DNA from: Pseudomonas kilonensis | GTDB lineage: Bacteria > Pseudomonadota > Gammaproteobacteria > Pseudomonadales > Pseudomonadaceae | Reading direction: 5' to 3' | NCBI RefSeq assembly: GCF_001269885.1 | Contig: NZ_LHVH01000035.1 | Span: forward strand, 248,001-312,000 | DNA length: 64,000 nt | In this document: piece by piece, positions 25,562 to 34,506 of the stretch | How the letters are laid out: the number at the start of each line of letters is the position of its first letter | Position numbering within the stretch: position 1 is the first letter of the stretch | Program-made: the position numbers and the translations under genes | Notes under the pieces: generated by a model | Told to the model about the DNA's origin: nothing | The model's input: the letters and a program-made list of their open reading frames with translations, nothing else | The model's database searches: none

Positions 25562-26563
25562 ATGATGTCCGCCGCATCCGAACGTTTCGTCCCTGCCCCG
25601 GGCCTGGGCAACCCGCATTTGCAAACGCTATGGGGCCCGTTGTGGCGCCAGACCACCCACATCGATCGCCAACGCGAGCGCTTGTGGCTGGAAGACGGTG
25701 ATTTCCTCGACCTTGACTGGCACGGCCCCCACAGCGCCGAGGCACCACTGGTGCTGGTGCTTCACGGGCTGACCGGCTCTTCCAACTCGCCTTACGTGGC
25801 CGGCCTGCAACAGGCTCTCGGTCGCCAGGGCTGGGCCAGTGCGGCCTTGAACTGGCGTGGCTGCTCGGGTGAGCCGAACCTGTTGCCCCGCAGCTACCAC
25901 TCGGGCGTCAGCGAAGACCTGGCCGCCGCCATCACCCACTTGCGCGCCCGACGGCCCTTGGCGCCGTTGTTTGCGGTGGGTTATTCGCTGGGCGGCAATG
26001 TGTTGCTCAAACACTTGGGGGAAGCCGGCCGCGACAGCCAGTTGCAAGGGGCGGTGGCGGTCTCGGTGCCGTTTCGCCTCGACCAGTGCGCCGATCGCAT
26101 CGGCCAGGGATTTTCCAGGTTCTACCAGGCGCATTTCATGCGCCAGCTCGTGGCCTATGTGCGCAACAAGCAACGCCAGTTCCAGCACGACGGACGCCAC
26201 GAGGGCCTGGCGACCCTGGCGGCGCTTGGCCCTTTGGAAAACATGCGCACCTTCTGGGACTTTGACGGCCGGGTGACGGCGCCGCTGCACGGGTTCTCCG
26301 ATGCCGCGGATTACTACCGCCGCGCCTCCAGCCGTTATTTCATGGCGGGCATCAGCACGCCGACCCTGGTCATCCAGGCCGCCGACGATCCCTTTGTGTT
26401 TCCTCACAGCCTGCCCGAACCGCGCGAATTATCCGCTTCGACCCGGATTGAACTGCACGCCCGGGGCGGGCATGTGGGGTTTGTCGACGGAACCCTGCGG
26501 CGCCCGGGGTACTACCTGGAGCGGCGGATTCCCGATTGGCTGGCCAGCCTGGGCCACGGCTGA
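25562..26563 (+). CDS. yheT: YheT family alpha/beta hydrolase
   Basis: 333 residues. The oxyanion region is VLVLHGLTGSSNSPY, the nucleophile is Ser142 in AVGYSLGGNVLLK, the acid lies near IQAADDPFVF and the histidine is in ARGGHVGFVDG. It begins with FVPAPGLGNPHLQTLWG, the typical start of the UPF0017/YheT group. These are putative esterases of unknown substrate. Two consecutive ATGs (25562 and 25565) make the start uncertain by one residue. It is likely cotranscribed with rsmD. Confidence 0.9.
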   Translation: MMSAASERFVPAPGLGNPHLQTLWGPLWRQTTHIDRQRERLWLEDGDFLDLDWHGPHSAEAPLVLVLHGLTGSSNSPYVAGLQQALGRQGWASAALNWRGCSGEPNLLPRSYHSGVSEDLAAAITHLRARRPLAPLFAVGYSLGGNVLLKHLGEAGRDSQLQGAVAVSVPFRLDQCADRIGQGFSRFYQAHFMRQLVAYVRNKQRQFQHDGRHEGLATLAALGPLENMRTFWDFDGRVTAPLHGFSDAADYYRRASSRYFMAGISTPTLVIQAADDPFVFPHSLPEPRELSASTRIELHARGGHVGFVDGTLRRPGYYLERRIPDWLASLGHG

Positions 26564-26593
26564 GCATGATGGTTCATGACCAACACACATCCC

Positions 26594-26683
26594 CTGTGGG
26601 AGCGGGCTTGCTCGCGAAAGCGGTGGGTCAGCGACATTGAAGTTGACTGACACACCGTCTTCGCGAGCAAGCCCGCTCCCACA
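26594..26683. repeat. REP-like palindrome (TGTGGGAGCGGGCTTGCTCGCGA family)
   Basis: CTGTGGGAGCGGGCTTGC and TCGCGA on the left mirror TCGCGAGCAAGCCCGCTCCCACA on the right, with an inner CGGTGgGTCA/TGACacACCG stem. It is at the convergent junction of yheT and sseA. Confidence 0.9.
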
Positions 26684-26700
26684 TTGGTTCCGGGTGTTTG

Positions 26701-27555
26701 TTATTCGCCCGTTGCCACGCCCCGCTGGGGATCATTGATCCACTCACTCCACGAGCCAGCGTACAGCCGCCCCAGCGGATACCCTGCCAGGCACAAGGCA
26801 AACAGGTTATGACACGCCGTCACGCCGGAGCCGCAATAGGCCACCAGGTCGGTGGGCGAGCGCTCGCCCAGTTTTTCGGCGAAGCGCCGCTTGAGCTGGT
26901 CGACCGGCAGGAAGCGCCCATCGGCGCCAAGGTTTTCAGTGAACGCCGCGCACTGTGCGCCCGGGATATGCCCGGCTATCGGGTCGATGGGCTCGACTTC
27001 CCCTTTGAATCGCGGCAACGCCCGGGCATCCAGCAGGGTCATGTCCGATTGGCCAAGGCGTTGTTGCAGCGCTTGAGCACTGAGCACCACGCTCGCATCC
27101 GGCGCCCCGCTGAAGGTCCCGCGAGTGTTCTGCGGCGGATCCAGGCTCAAGGGCAAGCCAGCGGCATGCCAGGCCTTGAGCCCACCGTCGAGGATGTACA
27201 CGCCCTCGCGCTTGCCCAGCCAGGCCAGCAACCACCAGGCCCGCGCGGCATAGGCGCCGGGACCGTCGTCGTACAGCACGACATCGCTGTCGTTATCGAT
27301 CCCCCAGGCCTTGAGGCGCTCGATCAACGCCTCGGGCTCCGGCAGCGGATGACGCCCGGTCACGCCTTTGGTCACCAGCCCACTCAGGTCGCGTTCAAGG
27401 TCCGCGAACGATGCACCGGCGATGTGGCCCTCGGCATAACTGCGCTGGCCATAATCCGGGTCTTCCAGGGCAAAACGGCAATCGAGAATGACCAGCCCGG
27501 GTTGTGATCGCCGCTCTTCGAGGGCGTGAGGGCTGATGAGTTGCGCAATGGGCAT
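26701..27555 (-). CDS. sseA: 3-mercaptopyruvate sulfurtransferase (rhodanese family)
   Basis: 284 residues with two rhodanese domains. The C-terminal active-site loop reads CGSGVTA with Cys241; this form marks mercaptopyruvate sulfurtransferases, whereas thiosulfate-type rhodaneses carry CRKG-type loops. The N-terminal domain has LVILDCRFALEDPDYG and GHIAGASFADLE. It moves sulfur from mercaptopyruvate to thiol acceptors or cyanide. It is followed upstream by laoR on the same strand, 33 bases away. Confidence 0.9.
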   Translation of the reverse strand: MPIAQLISPHALEERRSQPGLVILDCRFALEDPDYGQRSYAEGHIAGASFADLERDLSGLVTKGVTGRHPLPEPEALIERLKAWGIDNDSDVVLYDDGPGAYAARAWWLLAWLGKREGVYILDGGLKAWHAAGLPLSLDPPQNTRGTFSGAPDASVVLSAQALQQRLGQSDMTLLDARALPRFKGEVEPIDPIAGHIPGAQCAAFTENLGADGRFLPVDQLKRRFAEKLGERSPTDLVAYCGSGVTACHNLFALCLAGYPLGRLYAGSWSEWINDPQRGVATGE

Positions 27556-27588
27556 GGTGAACTCCTGTGGCTAAGTCGGGGGTCGGTC

Positions 27589-28260
27589 CTACTGCCCTTC
27601 CTCCAGGGTCTGGGCCAGGGGGACGTAATACTCTTTGAACAGTGCATCCACCTCTTCGCGGGCCTGATCGGTCACGAAACCGGCCTCCAACACCAGTACC
27701 TGATACACGCCTCGCTTGATGGCCTGCTCGCTCAGGTGGCTGAAGTTTTCCCGCGTGGTGCACAGGAATCGCACCCAGGACGTGAGAATGATCCAGGCAT
27801 TGAGGGTCAGGGACTCGATCTGCACCCGGTCCATCTTCAGGATGCCGGCGGCAACGAAGCCTTCATAAATAGCGGTACCGTGGATCAGGCTGCGCTGGGA
27901 AAACCGTCGATAGCGCGCCGCAAGGTCCGGGTCGCTGTCGAGCAGATGCTCCAGGTCCCGGTGCAGGAAACGGTAGCGCCACATGGCCGCCAGCAGCTCC
28001 TGCAAATAGAAGCGTTTGTCCTCCACCGTGGCCGCACGACCCTGGGGCGGGCGCAAGAAACTGTCCACCAGGTTCTCGTACTCACTGAACAACACGGCGA
28101 TGATCGCCTGCTTGTTGGGGAAGTGGTAATAGAGGTTGCCCGGGGACATGTCCATGTGGGCGGCAATGTGGTTGGTGCTGACGCTGCGCTCGCCTTGCTG
28201 GTTGAACAGCTCGAGGCTGTTTTGCACGATGCGCTCGCTGGTTTTCATTCGTGGGGCCAT
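27589..28260 (-). CDS. laoR: TetR-family repressor LaoR
   Basis: 223 residues. The N-terminal helix-turn-helix (about residues 10-57) contains STNHIAAHMDMSPGNLYYHFPNKQAI, matching TetR helices 2-4. The C-terminal ligand domain is all helical with no family-specific motif I can read. Its divergent position before the aldehyde dehydrogenase, small Tat protein and GMC oxidoreductase genes matches P. aeruginosa PA0367-PA0364, described as the laoR/laoB/laoC/laoA system for long-chain alcohols. LaoR should repress the locus. The name is given by synteny. Confidence 0.82.
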   Translation of the reverse strand: MAPRMKTSERIVQNSLELFNQQGERSVSTNHIAAHMDMSPGNLYYHFPNKQAIIAVLFSEYENLVDSFLRPPQGRAATVEDKRFYLQELLAAMWRYRFLHRDLEHLLDSDPDLAARYRRFSQRSLIHGTAIYEGFVAAGILKMDRVQIESLTLNAWIILTSWVRFLCTTRENFSHLSEQAIKRGVYQVLVLEAGFVTDQAREEVDALFKEYYVPLAQTLEEGQ

Positions 28261-28303
28261 GGTTTGGGCTTTAATTCGACGAAGGCATTGATCGGCATCT
28301 TAC

Positions 28304-28315
28304 GACCTATCGGTC
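28304..28315. promoter_or_regulatory. Candidate TetR-type operator in the laoR-laoB gap
   Basis: GACC-TATC-GGTC is a short palindrome of the half-site type common for TetR regulators, 44 bases upstream of laoR. The flanks do not extend the symmetry, so it is only a candidate. Confidence 0.35.
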
Positions 28316-28356
28316 ACAGGAAAAACCCATCGCCGTTACGGATGCCATTGACTTTA

Positions 28357-28372
28357 TAGAGTATAAGCTCTA
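28357..28372. promoter_or_regulatory. Palindrome close to the laoB start
   Basis: TAGAG-TATAAG-CTCTA overlaps a TATA-like stretch that could serve as a -10 element, 36 bases before the laoB ATG. It could be a second operator position or an accident of an AT-rich promoter. Confidence 0.35.
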
Positions 28373-28408
28373 GAAAACACCCACTCTAATAATATCCGGT
28401 GCCCGACG

Positions 28409-29839
28409 ATGCCTGCCGACGTTGCCTACCTGCACGAGTCGCAACAACAACTGGACGAGCTGCGGTCGCTCTTCGATGCCCAACGCCAGGCCTACGCGGC
28501 CCATCCGATGCCACCGGCCGAACAGCGCCAACAATGGCTCAAGGCACTGCGCGAGGTATTGAGCAACGAACGCCAAGCCTTGATCGACGCCATCAGCCAG
28601 GACTTCAGCCACCGCAGCGCCGACGAAACACTGCTGGCCGAGTTGATGCCGAGCCTGCACGGTATCCATTACGCCAGCCGGCATCTCCAGGGTTGGATGA
28701 AACCCTCCCGGCGCAAAGTGGGCATGGCCTTTCAACCGGCATCGGCCAAAGTGATCTATCAACCGCTGGGCGTGGTCGGCGTCATCGTGCCGTGGAACTA
28801 CCCGCTGTTCCTGGCCATCGGGCCGCTGGTCGGGGCTTTGGCGGCGGGCAACCGGGTGATGCTCAAGCTCAGCGAATCGACACCGGCAACCGGCTTGCTG
28901 CTCAAGCAATTGCTGGCCCGGGTCTTCCCCCAGGACCTCGTCTGCGTGGTGCTTGGCGAGGCGGAAATCGGCATGGCGTTTTCCAAGCTGCCCTTCGATC
29001 ACCTGTTGTTCACCGGCGCCACCAGCATCGGCAAGCATGTCATGCGTGCCGCTGCCGAAAACCTGACGCCGGTCACCCTTGAGCTGGGTGGGAAATCGCC
29101 GGCCATCGTGTCGGTCGATGTACCGATCAAGGACGCCGCCGAACGCATTGCCTTCGGCAAGACCCTGAATGCCGGGCAAACCTGTGTCGCCCCGGACTAC
29201 GTGCTGGTGCCGCAGAACCGCGTCGGCGAGTTCGTCGAGGCGTATCGCGAGGCGGTTCGCGGGTTTTATCCGACCCTGGCGGACAACCCGGACTACACCG
29301 CCGTCATCAACGAACGACAACTGGCGCGGCTCAACGGCTACATCAGCGACGCCACCAGCAAAGGCGCGTTGCTGATCGAGTTGTTCGAGCAAGGCCAGGG
29401 CCGTCGCATGGCCCACAGCCTGCTGCTCAACGTCAGCGATGAGATGACCGTGATGCAGGACGAGATTTTCGGCCCGCTGCTGCCCATCGTGCCCTATGAC
29501 AATCTGGACCAGGCGTTTGCCTACATCAATCAGCGACCCCGCCCGCTGGCGCTCTACTACTTCGGCTACAACAAGGCCGAACAGAATCGCGTGCTCCACG
29601 AAACCCATTCCGGCGGCGTCTGCTTGAACGACACGCTGCTGCATGTCGCCCAGGACGACTTGCCGTTCGGCGGCATCGGCCCCTCGGGAATGGGGCATTA
29701 CCACGGGCACGAGGGTTTCCTGACCTTCAGCAAGGCCAAGGGCGTGCTGACCAAACAGCGATTCAACGTCGCGAAGCTGATTTATCCCCCTTACGGCAAG
29801 CCTTTGCAGAAACTGATCCAGAAGCTGTTTGTCCGCTGA
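28409..29839 (+). CDS. laoB: Aldehyde dehydrogenase LaoB (coniferyl-aldehyde-dehydrogenase-like)
   Basis: 476 residues of the NAD(P)-dependent aldehyde dehydrogenase family. Substrate/cofactor residues are Asn130 in VIVPWNYPL, Glu225 in LELGGKSPA and catalytic Cys259 in NAGQTCVAPD. FTGATSIGKH binds the cofactor. Such proteins are often annotated as coniferyl aldehyde dehydrogenase (CalB). Here the setting with laoC and laoA points to oxidation of long-chain aldehydes formed from alcohols. The short C-terminal end (KLIQKLFVR) is basic and amphipathic, possibly membrane-associating. Confidence 0.9.
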   Translation: MPADVAYLHESQQQLDELRSLFDAQRQAYAAHPMPPAEQRQQWLKALREVLSNERQALIDAISQDFSHRSADETLLAELMPSLHGIHYASRHLQGWMKPSRRKVGMAFQPASAKVIYQPLGVVGVIVPWNYPLFLAIGPLVGALAAGNRVMLKLSESTPATGLLLKQLLARVFPQDLVCVVLGEAEIGMAFSKLPFDHLLFTGATSIGKHVMRAAAENLTPVTLELGGKSPAIVSVDVPIKDAAERIAFGKTLNAGQTCVAPDYVLVPQNRVGEFVEAYREAVRGFYPTLADNPDYTAVINERQLARLNGYISDATSKGALLIELFEQGQGRRMAHSLLLNVSDEMTVMQDEIFGPLLPIVPYDNLDQAFAYINQRPRPLALYYFGYNKAEQNRVLHETHSGGVCLNDTLLHVAQDDLPFGGIGPSGMGHYHGHEGFLTFSKAKGVLTKQRFNVAKLIYPPYGKPLQKLIQKLFVR

Positions 29840-29866
29840 CGCGTCTCTTCCCGGGTAATAACAATA

Positions 29867-30412
29867 ATGAACCCAAGCCTCACCGATACACCCGCGTTGT
29901 CACGGCGCGGCCTGTTGAAGTTCAGCCTCGGCGCCAGCGCCTTCCTGGCCACCGTCGGCCTGGGCGCCAGCCTGAGCGGTTGCTCGCCAAGCCAACCGGC
30001 CAACGGCCTGGCGGCCCTGCGCGACAGCGACCTGCCATTTTTACGCAGCGTCATTCCCGTGATGCTGGACGGCGCAGTGGCCGTCGGACAGATCCCCGCC
30101 GCCACTGACGCGACCCTGCGAAGCCTGGACAGCAGCCTGGCCCACCTGTCCCCTGCCATGCTCAAGCTCACGCGCCAGCTGTTCGACGTGCTCACGCTGG
30201 GCATTACCCGCGGGCCGCTGACCGGGGTCTGGGGCCCGTGGGAAAACGCCAGCGCCGATGACATCCGCCTGTTCCTCGGACGGTGGGAAAACAGCTCGCT
30301 GGACCTGTTGCGACAAGGCCATTGCTCATTGCTGCAATTGGTGATGATGGCCTGGTACAGCCGACCCGAGGCCTGGGCGCATTGTGGATATCCAGGACCG
30401 CCCAAGATTTGA
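29867..30412 (+). CDS. laoC: Small Tat-exported putative lipoprotein LaoC
   Basis: 181 residues. A twin-arginine signal SRRGLL (residues 12-17) is followed by a hydrophobic stretch and a lipobox LSGC (Cys39). The rest resembles small third subunits that accompany GMC-type dehydrogenases (gluconate dehydrogenase subunit 3-like): LPFLRSVIPVML and a mainly helical body. It is probably exported folded and partners LaoA. The exact biochemical role is not known. A REP element separates it from laoA. Confidence 0.8.
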   Translation: MNPSLTDTPALSRRGLLKFSLGASAFLATVGLGASLSGCSPSQPANGLAALRDSDLPFLRSVIPVMLDGAVAVGQIPAATDATLRSLDSSLAHLSPAMLKLTRQLFDVLTLGITRGPLTGVWGPWENASADDIRLFLGRWENSSLDLLRQGHCSLLQLVMMAWYSRPEAWAHCGYPGPPKI

Positions 30413-30428
30413 AAGCCAGGCCCAACTC

Positions 30429-30520
30429 CTGTGGGAGCGGGCTTGCTCGCGAAGGCGGTGTGTCAGCTTGCATAAATGTTGAATGTACAGCCGCCTTCGC
30501 GAGCAAGCCCGCTCCCACAG
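30429..30520. repeat. REP-like palindrome inside the lao operon
   Basis: CTGTGGGAGCGGGCTTGCTC/GCGAAGGCGG pairs with CCGCCTTCGC/GAGCAAGCCCGCTCCCACAG. It sits between laoC and laoA, which point the same way, so it may reduce or stabilise transcripts within the operon. Confidence 0.9.
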
Positions 30521-30562
30521 GGTTCTTCATCGTCCATCCATAACAATAAGAGAGCCCTGAAC

Positions 30563-32158
30563 ATGCCCGTACCCGATCCCTTCCGCGAAGGCCTGGCCCG
30601 TGGCTGGACCACCTACAACGGCGCGCAGTTGTCCCAGGACCTGACCCTGGAAGCGGACGTGGCCATCGTTGGCAGCGGTGCTGGCGGCGGCACCACGGCG
30701 GAAATTCTCAGCGCCGCCGGCTACCGCGTGTTGCTGATCGAGGAAGGTCCGCTCAAGACCAGTCATGACTTCACGCTGCTCGAAGACCAGGCCTACAGCA
30801 GCCTGTATCAGGAAGGCCTCGGGCGCATGAGCAAGGACGGCGCCATCACCATTCTCCAGGGCCGGGCCGTCGGTGGCACGACGCTGATCAATTGGACCTC
30901 CAGCTTCCGCACGCCCGACCAGACCCTCGACCACTGGGCCGCCGAGCACAACGTAAAAGGCCACGGCCGCGCTGAAATGGCGCCCTGGTTTGCGCAGATG
31001 GAACAACGCCTGGGCGTGGCACCGTGGCTGGTTCCGCCCAATGCCAACAACGACGTGATCCGCAAAGGCTGTGAACAATTGGGCTACGCCTGGCACGTCA
31101 TCCCGCGCAACGTACGCGGCTGCTGGAACCTGGGCTATTGCGGCATGGGCTGTCCGACCAACGCCAAGCAATCGATGCTGGTTACCACCATCCCGGCCAC
31201 GCTGGACAAGGGCGGCGCGCTGCTTTACCTGGCGCGGGCCGAGCGTCTGACGATCAAAAACGATGCCGTCATCGCCCTCGAGTGCCAAGCCATGGATGAA
31301 CGTTGCGTGGCGCCGACCGGGCGGCGCATCACCGTCAAGGCGCGGCATTACGTGCTGGCGGGCGGCGGCATCAATAGTCCCGGGTTGCTGCTGCGCTCCG
31401 ATGCGCCAGACCCATATGAACGCGTGGGCAAGCGCACCTTCCTGCACTTGGTGAACATGTCCGCCGGGCAATTCGACGAGGTCATCAACCCGTTCTACGG
31501 CGCACCGCAATCGATTTATTCGGATCATTTCCAATGGCAGGACGGCACCACCGGCAAAATGTCCTACAAGCTTGAAGTCCCGCCCTTGCACCCGGCCCTG
31601 GCCGCCACGCTATTGGGCGGGTTCGGCCCCGAGAACGCTTGGCACATGTCCCGACTGCCCCATACCCACGCCATGCTGGCGCTGTTGCGCGACGGTTTTC
31701 ATCCGGACAGCCCCGGCGGCAGCGTCGAGTTGCGCAGCGACGGCACGCCCGTGCTCGATTATCCCGTTACGCCGTATGCCTGGGATGGCTTGCGCCGGGC
31801 CTTCCACAGCATGGCCGAGATCCAGTTTGCCGGTGGCGCCAAGGCGGTCATGCCTTTGCACAGCGATGCCCGCTACGCAACGACCCTGGCCGAAGCCCGC
31901 ACACTGATCGACGGACTCGACCTGGCTTTGTACCGCACACGCCTGGGCAGCGCCCACGTAATGGGCGGTTGCGCCATGGGTGAAGACCCGAAAACCGCCG
32001 TCACCGACAGCCTTGGCCGCCATCACCAACTGGGCAACCTGTCGATCCATGACGGCTCGCTGTTCCCCACCAGCATCGGCGCCAACCCGCAGTTATCGGT
32101 GTACGGACTGACCGCGCAATTGGCGACGGCCCTGGCCGAACGCCTGAAAAATCCATGA
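30563..32158 (+). CDS. laoA: GMC-family alcohol dehydrogenase LaoA
   Basis: 531 residues. The N-terminal FAD motif is VAIVGSGAGGGTTAE (residues 33-47), followed by LLIEEGP and GRAVGGTTLINWT. The C-terminal GMC region has GSAHVMGGCAMG with a conserved His and ends DGSLFPTSIGANPQLSVYG with the Asn of the active-site pair. It oxidises primary alcohols to aldehydes using FAD. In P. aeruginosa the orthologous LaoA acts on long-chain alcohols from alkyl sulfate or alkane breakdown. The start is the ATG at 30563 after GAGAGCCCTGAAC. Confidence 0.9.
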   Translation: MPVPDPFREGLARGWTTYNGAQLSQDLTLEADVAIVGSGAGGGTTAEILSAAGYRVLLIEEGPLKTSHDFTLLEDQAYSSLYQEGLGRMSKDGAITILQGRAVGGTTLINWTSSFRTPDQTLDHWAAEHNVKGHGRAEMAPWFAQMEQRLGVAPWLVPPNANNDVIRKGCEQLGYAWHVIPRNVRGCWNLGYCGMGCPTNAKQSMLVTTIPATLDKGGALLYLARAERLTIKNDAVIALECQAMDERCVAPTGRRITVKARHYVLAGGGINSPGLLLRSDAPDPYERVGKRTFLHLVNMSAGQFDEVINPFYGAPQSIYSDHFQWQDGTTGKMSYKLEVPPLHPALAATLLGGFGPENAWHMSRLPHTHAMLALLRDGFHPDSPGGSVELRSDGTPVLDYPVTPYAWDGLRRAFHSMAEIQFAGGAKAVMPLHSDARYATTLAEARTLIDGLDLALYRTRLGSAHVMGGCAMGEDPKTAVTDSLGRHHQLGNLSIHDGSLFPTSIGANPQLSVYGLTAQLATALAERLKNP

Positions 32159-32273
32159 ATAGCCGGATTATTCGCAGCGTCTATAGTGCTTTCTTACGCA
32201 ACAGCCGACTTGGCCGACCGAGAAGGCTGCGATACCATCCGACTCCCCAACGGACTCCCGCCAGGACGACGCG

Positions 32274-32753
32274 ATGAACCGAGTGTTGTACCCAGGTACC
32301 TTCGACCCTATTACCAAGGGCCATGGCGATCTGGTCGAACGCGCCGCGCGCCTGTTCGACCATGTGATCATTGCCGTCGCCGCCAGCCCGAAGAAAAACC
32401 CGCTGTTCCCGCTGGAACAACGTGTGGAACTGGCCCGCGAGGTCACCAAGCACCTGCCCAACGTGGAAGTGGTCGGTTTCTCGACGCTTTTGGCGCACTT
32501 TGCCAAGGAAAAGAACGCCAATGTGTTCCTGCGTGGCCTGCGGGCGGTCTCGGACTTCGAGTACGAATTCCAACTGGCCAACATGAACCGCCAACTGGCA
32601 CCGGACGTCGAGAGCCTGTTCCTGACGCCGTCGGAGCGCTATTCCTTCATTTCCTCGACGCTGGTCCGGGAAATCGCGGCGTTGGGCGGAGATATCACCA
32701 AGTTCGTCCACCCGGCCGTGGCCGATGCGCTGACCCTGCGCTTCAAGAAATAA
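32274..32753 (+). CDS. coaD: Phosphopantetheine adenylyltransferase
   Basis: 159 residues. The nucleotidyltransferase motif is YPGTFDPITKGHGDLV (T/HxGH type), followed by FLRGLRAVSDFEYEFQ and the ISSTLVREIA signature. It is the fourth step of CoA synthesis, adenylating 4'-phosphopantetheine. Length is normal for the family. The next gene, the ferredoxin, is 133 bases downstream; coaD-fdx is a conserved Pseudomonas neighbourhood. Confidence 0.97.
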   Translation: MNRVLYPGTFDPITKGHGDLVERAARLFDHVIIAVAASPKKNPLFPLEQRVELAREVTKHLPNVEVVGFSTLLAHFAKEKNANVFLRGLRAVSDFEYEFQLANMNRQLAPDVESLFLTPSERYSFISSTLVREIAALGGDITKFVHPAVADALTLRFKK

Positions 32754-32886
32754 CCGGCTGGCGCTGCGAGCTACCTCGCAGCACAGCGCAGTCCATCGCG
32801 CCCGCGTGCACTGCGCTCGCCAATGCGGCACAATTGCGCCCATACGTTTTCATATGCCCGGGCCCAACGCCCCGGCAGGAGCCTGC

Positions 32887-33138
32887 ATGTCCCTGATCAT
32901 CACCGACGACTGCATCAATTGCGACGTCTGCGAACCTGAATGCCCGAACGAGGCCATTTCCCAAGGCGAGGAAATCTACGTCATCGACCCGAACTTGTGC
33001 ACCCAGTGCGTCGGCCATTACGACGAACCCCAGTGCCAGCAGGTTTGCCCGGTGGATTGCATTCCGCTGGACGAGGCTCATCCGGAAACTGAAGAACAGT
33101 TGATGGCGAAGTATCGCAAGATTACTGGCAAGGCATGA
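32887..33138 (+). CDS. fdx: 2[4Fe-4S] ferredoxin (Alvin/YfhL type)
   Basis: 83 residues. The first cluster motif is CINCDVCEPECP. The second is spread out as CTQCVGHYDEPQCQQVCPVDC, with the insertion between the second and third Cys that defines the Allochromatium-type 2[4Fe-4S] ferredoxins. A C-terminal extension (HPETEEQLMAKYRKITGKA) is also typical. It is a low-potential electron carrier; the partner is unknown. The start ATG follows CAGGAGCCTGC. Confidence 0.95.
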   Translation: MSLIITDDCINCDVCEPECPNEAISQGEEIYVIDPNLCTQCVGHYDEPQCQQVCPVDCIPLDEAHPETEEQLMAKYRKITGKA

Positions 33139-33162
33139 GCCAGGTTTTGTAGCGTCTTTGCC

Positions 33163-33266
33163 GGCCTCTTCGCGAGCAAGCCCGCTCCCACAGGAATCGA
33201 CTGTGTTCACATAATTTGTGTCCTAAGCACATCCTTTGTGGGAGCGGGCTTGCTCGCGAAGAGGCC
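33163..33266. repeat. REP-like palindrome (TGTGGGAGCGGGCTTGCTCGCGA family)
   Basis: GGCCTCTTCGCGAGCAAGCC and CGCTCCCACA are mirrored by TGTGGGAGCGGGCTTGCTCG and CGAAGAGGCC. It lies at the convergent junction of fdx and the small exported protein gene. Confidence 0.9.
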
Positions 33267-33298
33267 CTCAGCCACCACCAAGATGTAACTGTTGACCT

Positions 33299-33619
33299 TC
33301 ACTCCTGCCGCTCAAACCCCTCCCCAATGCACCCCAGGCACCGCACAAACGTGGCCTTCGCCGGGTCCACCACCAACGCCTTCCCCGCATCACCGACCCC
33401 GCCACCCAGCGCGGTAAAGGGCAACGACACCACGAATGCCCCGGCGCCAATCACTGTGGCGGCGAGCAGCAGCGGACGGGCAATCAGCAGGTCGCCGATC
33501 ATGGCGAAGGCCGGCGGGTTCTGGATGGTGTAGCGCGGGTCGCCGCTGCCGTCGCTTGCCAGGGCAGGCAAACCGACACTCAGCAGCAGCGCTAGAACGA
33601 CAGGTCGAAGCAGTTTCAT
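33299..33619 (-). CDS. Small exported or membrane protein of unknown function
   Basis: 106 residues. The N-terminus is a signal peptide (KLLRPVVLALLLSVGLPALA). One further hydrophobic stretch lies around residues 46-72 (LLIARPLLLAATVIGAGAFV). The tail carries VDPAKATFVRCLGCIGEGF with two Cys. I do not recognise the family; similar short proteins are common beside mutM in fluorescent pseudomonads. The start is the ATG at 33619 because the signal peptide begins there. Coding is supported by normal GC3 usage, strand and position. Confidence 0.75.
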   Translation of the reverse strand: MKLLRPVVLALLLSVGLPALASDGSGDPRYTIQNPPAFAMIGDLLIARPLLLAATVIGAGAFVVSLPFTALGGGVGDAGKALVVDPAKATFVRCLGCIGEGFERQE

Positions 33620-33663
33620 GGGCGATCCTTCGGCTAAATACTGACTATAGACCGTAGGACAAA

Positions 33664-34476
33664 TCAGCTCTGACAGCGTGGACACCAGACGCTGGCGCGC
33701 TGGCCCAGGCGGATTTCCCGCAGCCCCGTACCACACACCTTGCACAACTCCCCGCCCCGGCCGTAGACGAACAGTTCCTGCTGGAAATAGCCGGGTTGGC
33801 CATCCCCGCCGATAAAGTCCCGCAGCGTGGTGCCGCCGCGCTCGATGGCATGGGCGAGGATGCGCTTGATCTCGATCGCCAGCTTCAGGTAACGCGCCCG
33901 GGAAATGCCCCCGGCGGCCCGGCGCGGGTCGATGCCGGCGGCGAACAGGGCCTCGGTCGCGTAGATATTGCCCACGCCCACCACCACCGCGTTATCCATG
34001 ATGAACGGCTTGACCGCCATGGACCGCCCCCGCGAGAGCTGGAACAACCGTTCGCCATCGAACAGGTCGGTCAACGGCTCGGGACCCAGGCGAATCAACA
34101 GCTCGTGATTGAACGGGTCGAGGCTCCAGAGCATCGCGCCAAAGCGGCGCGGGTCGGTGTAGCGCAAGGCCAGGCCGGACTCCAGCTCGATGTCCACGTG
34201 CTCGTGCTTGGCGGCCGGCATGCCGACTTCCACCAAGCGCAGGTTGCCGGACATGCCCAGGTGGCTGATCAACGTGCCGACCTCGGCATTGATCAACAGG
34301 TACTTGGCCCGCCGCTCCACCTGCACGATGCGCTGGCCCGACAGCCGCACGTCGAGATCTTCCGGGATCGGCCAGCGCAGGCGGCGGTCGCGGACCACCA
34401 CGCGGCTGACCCGCTGGCCTTCAAGATGGGGCGCGATTCCGCGACGGGTGGTTTCGACTTCCGGCAGTTCTGGCAT
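33664..34476 (-). CDS. mutM: Formamidopyrimidine-DNA glycosylase
   Basis: 270 residues. After removal of Met the N-terminus is PELPEVETTRRG, with the catalytic Pro and Glu. The central helix-two-turn-helix has VVGVGNIYATEALFAAGIDP, and the C-terminal zinc finger is CKVCGTGLREIR plus CPRC. All parts for excision of 8-oxoguanine and Fapy lesions are present. It lies 30 bases downstream of the HDOD gene on the same strand. Confidence 0.97.
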   Translation of the reverse strand: MPELPEVETTRRGIAPHLEGQRVSRVVVRDRRLRWPIPEDLDVRLSGQRIVQVERRAKYLLINAEVGTLISHLGMSGNLRLVEVGMPAAKHEHVDIELESGLALRYTDPRRFGAMLWSLDPFNHELLIRLGPEPLTDLFDGERLFQLSRGRSMAVKPFIMDNAVVVGVGNIYATEALFAAGIDPRRAAGGISRARYLKLAIEIKRILAHAIERGGTTLRDFIGGDGQPGYFQQELFVYGRGGELCKVCGTGLREIRLGQRASVWCPRCQS

Positions 34477-34506
34477 GAGGCTCTCGAGTCAGGCGAAGCC
34501 CCGCAC

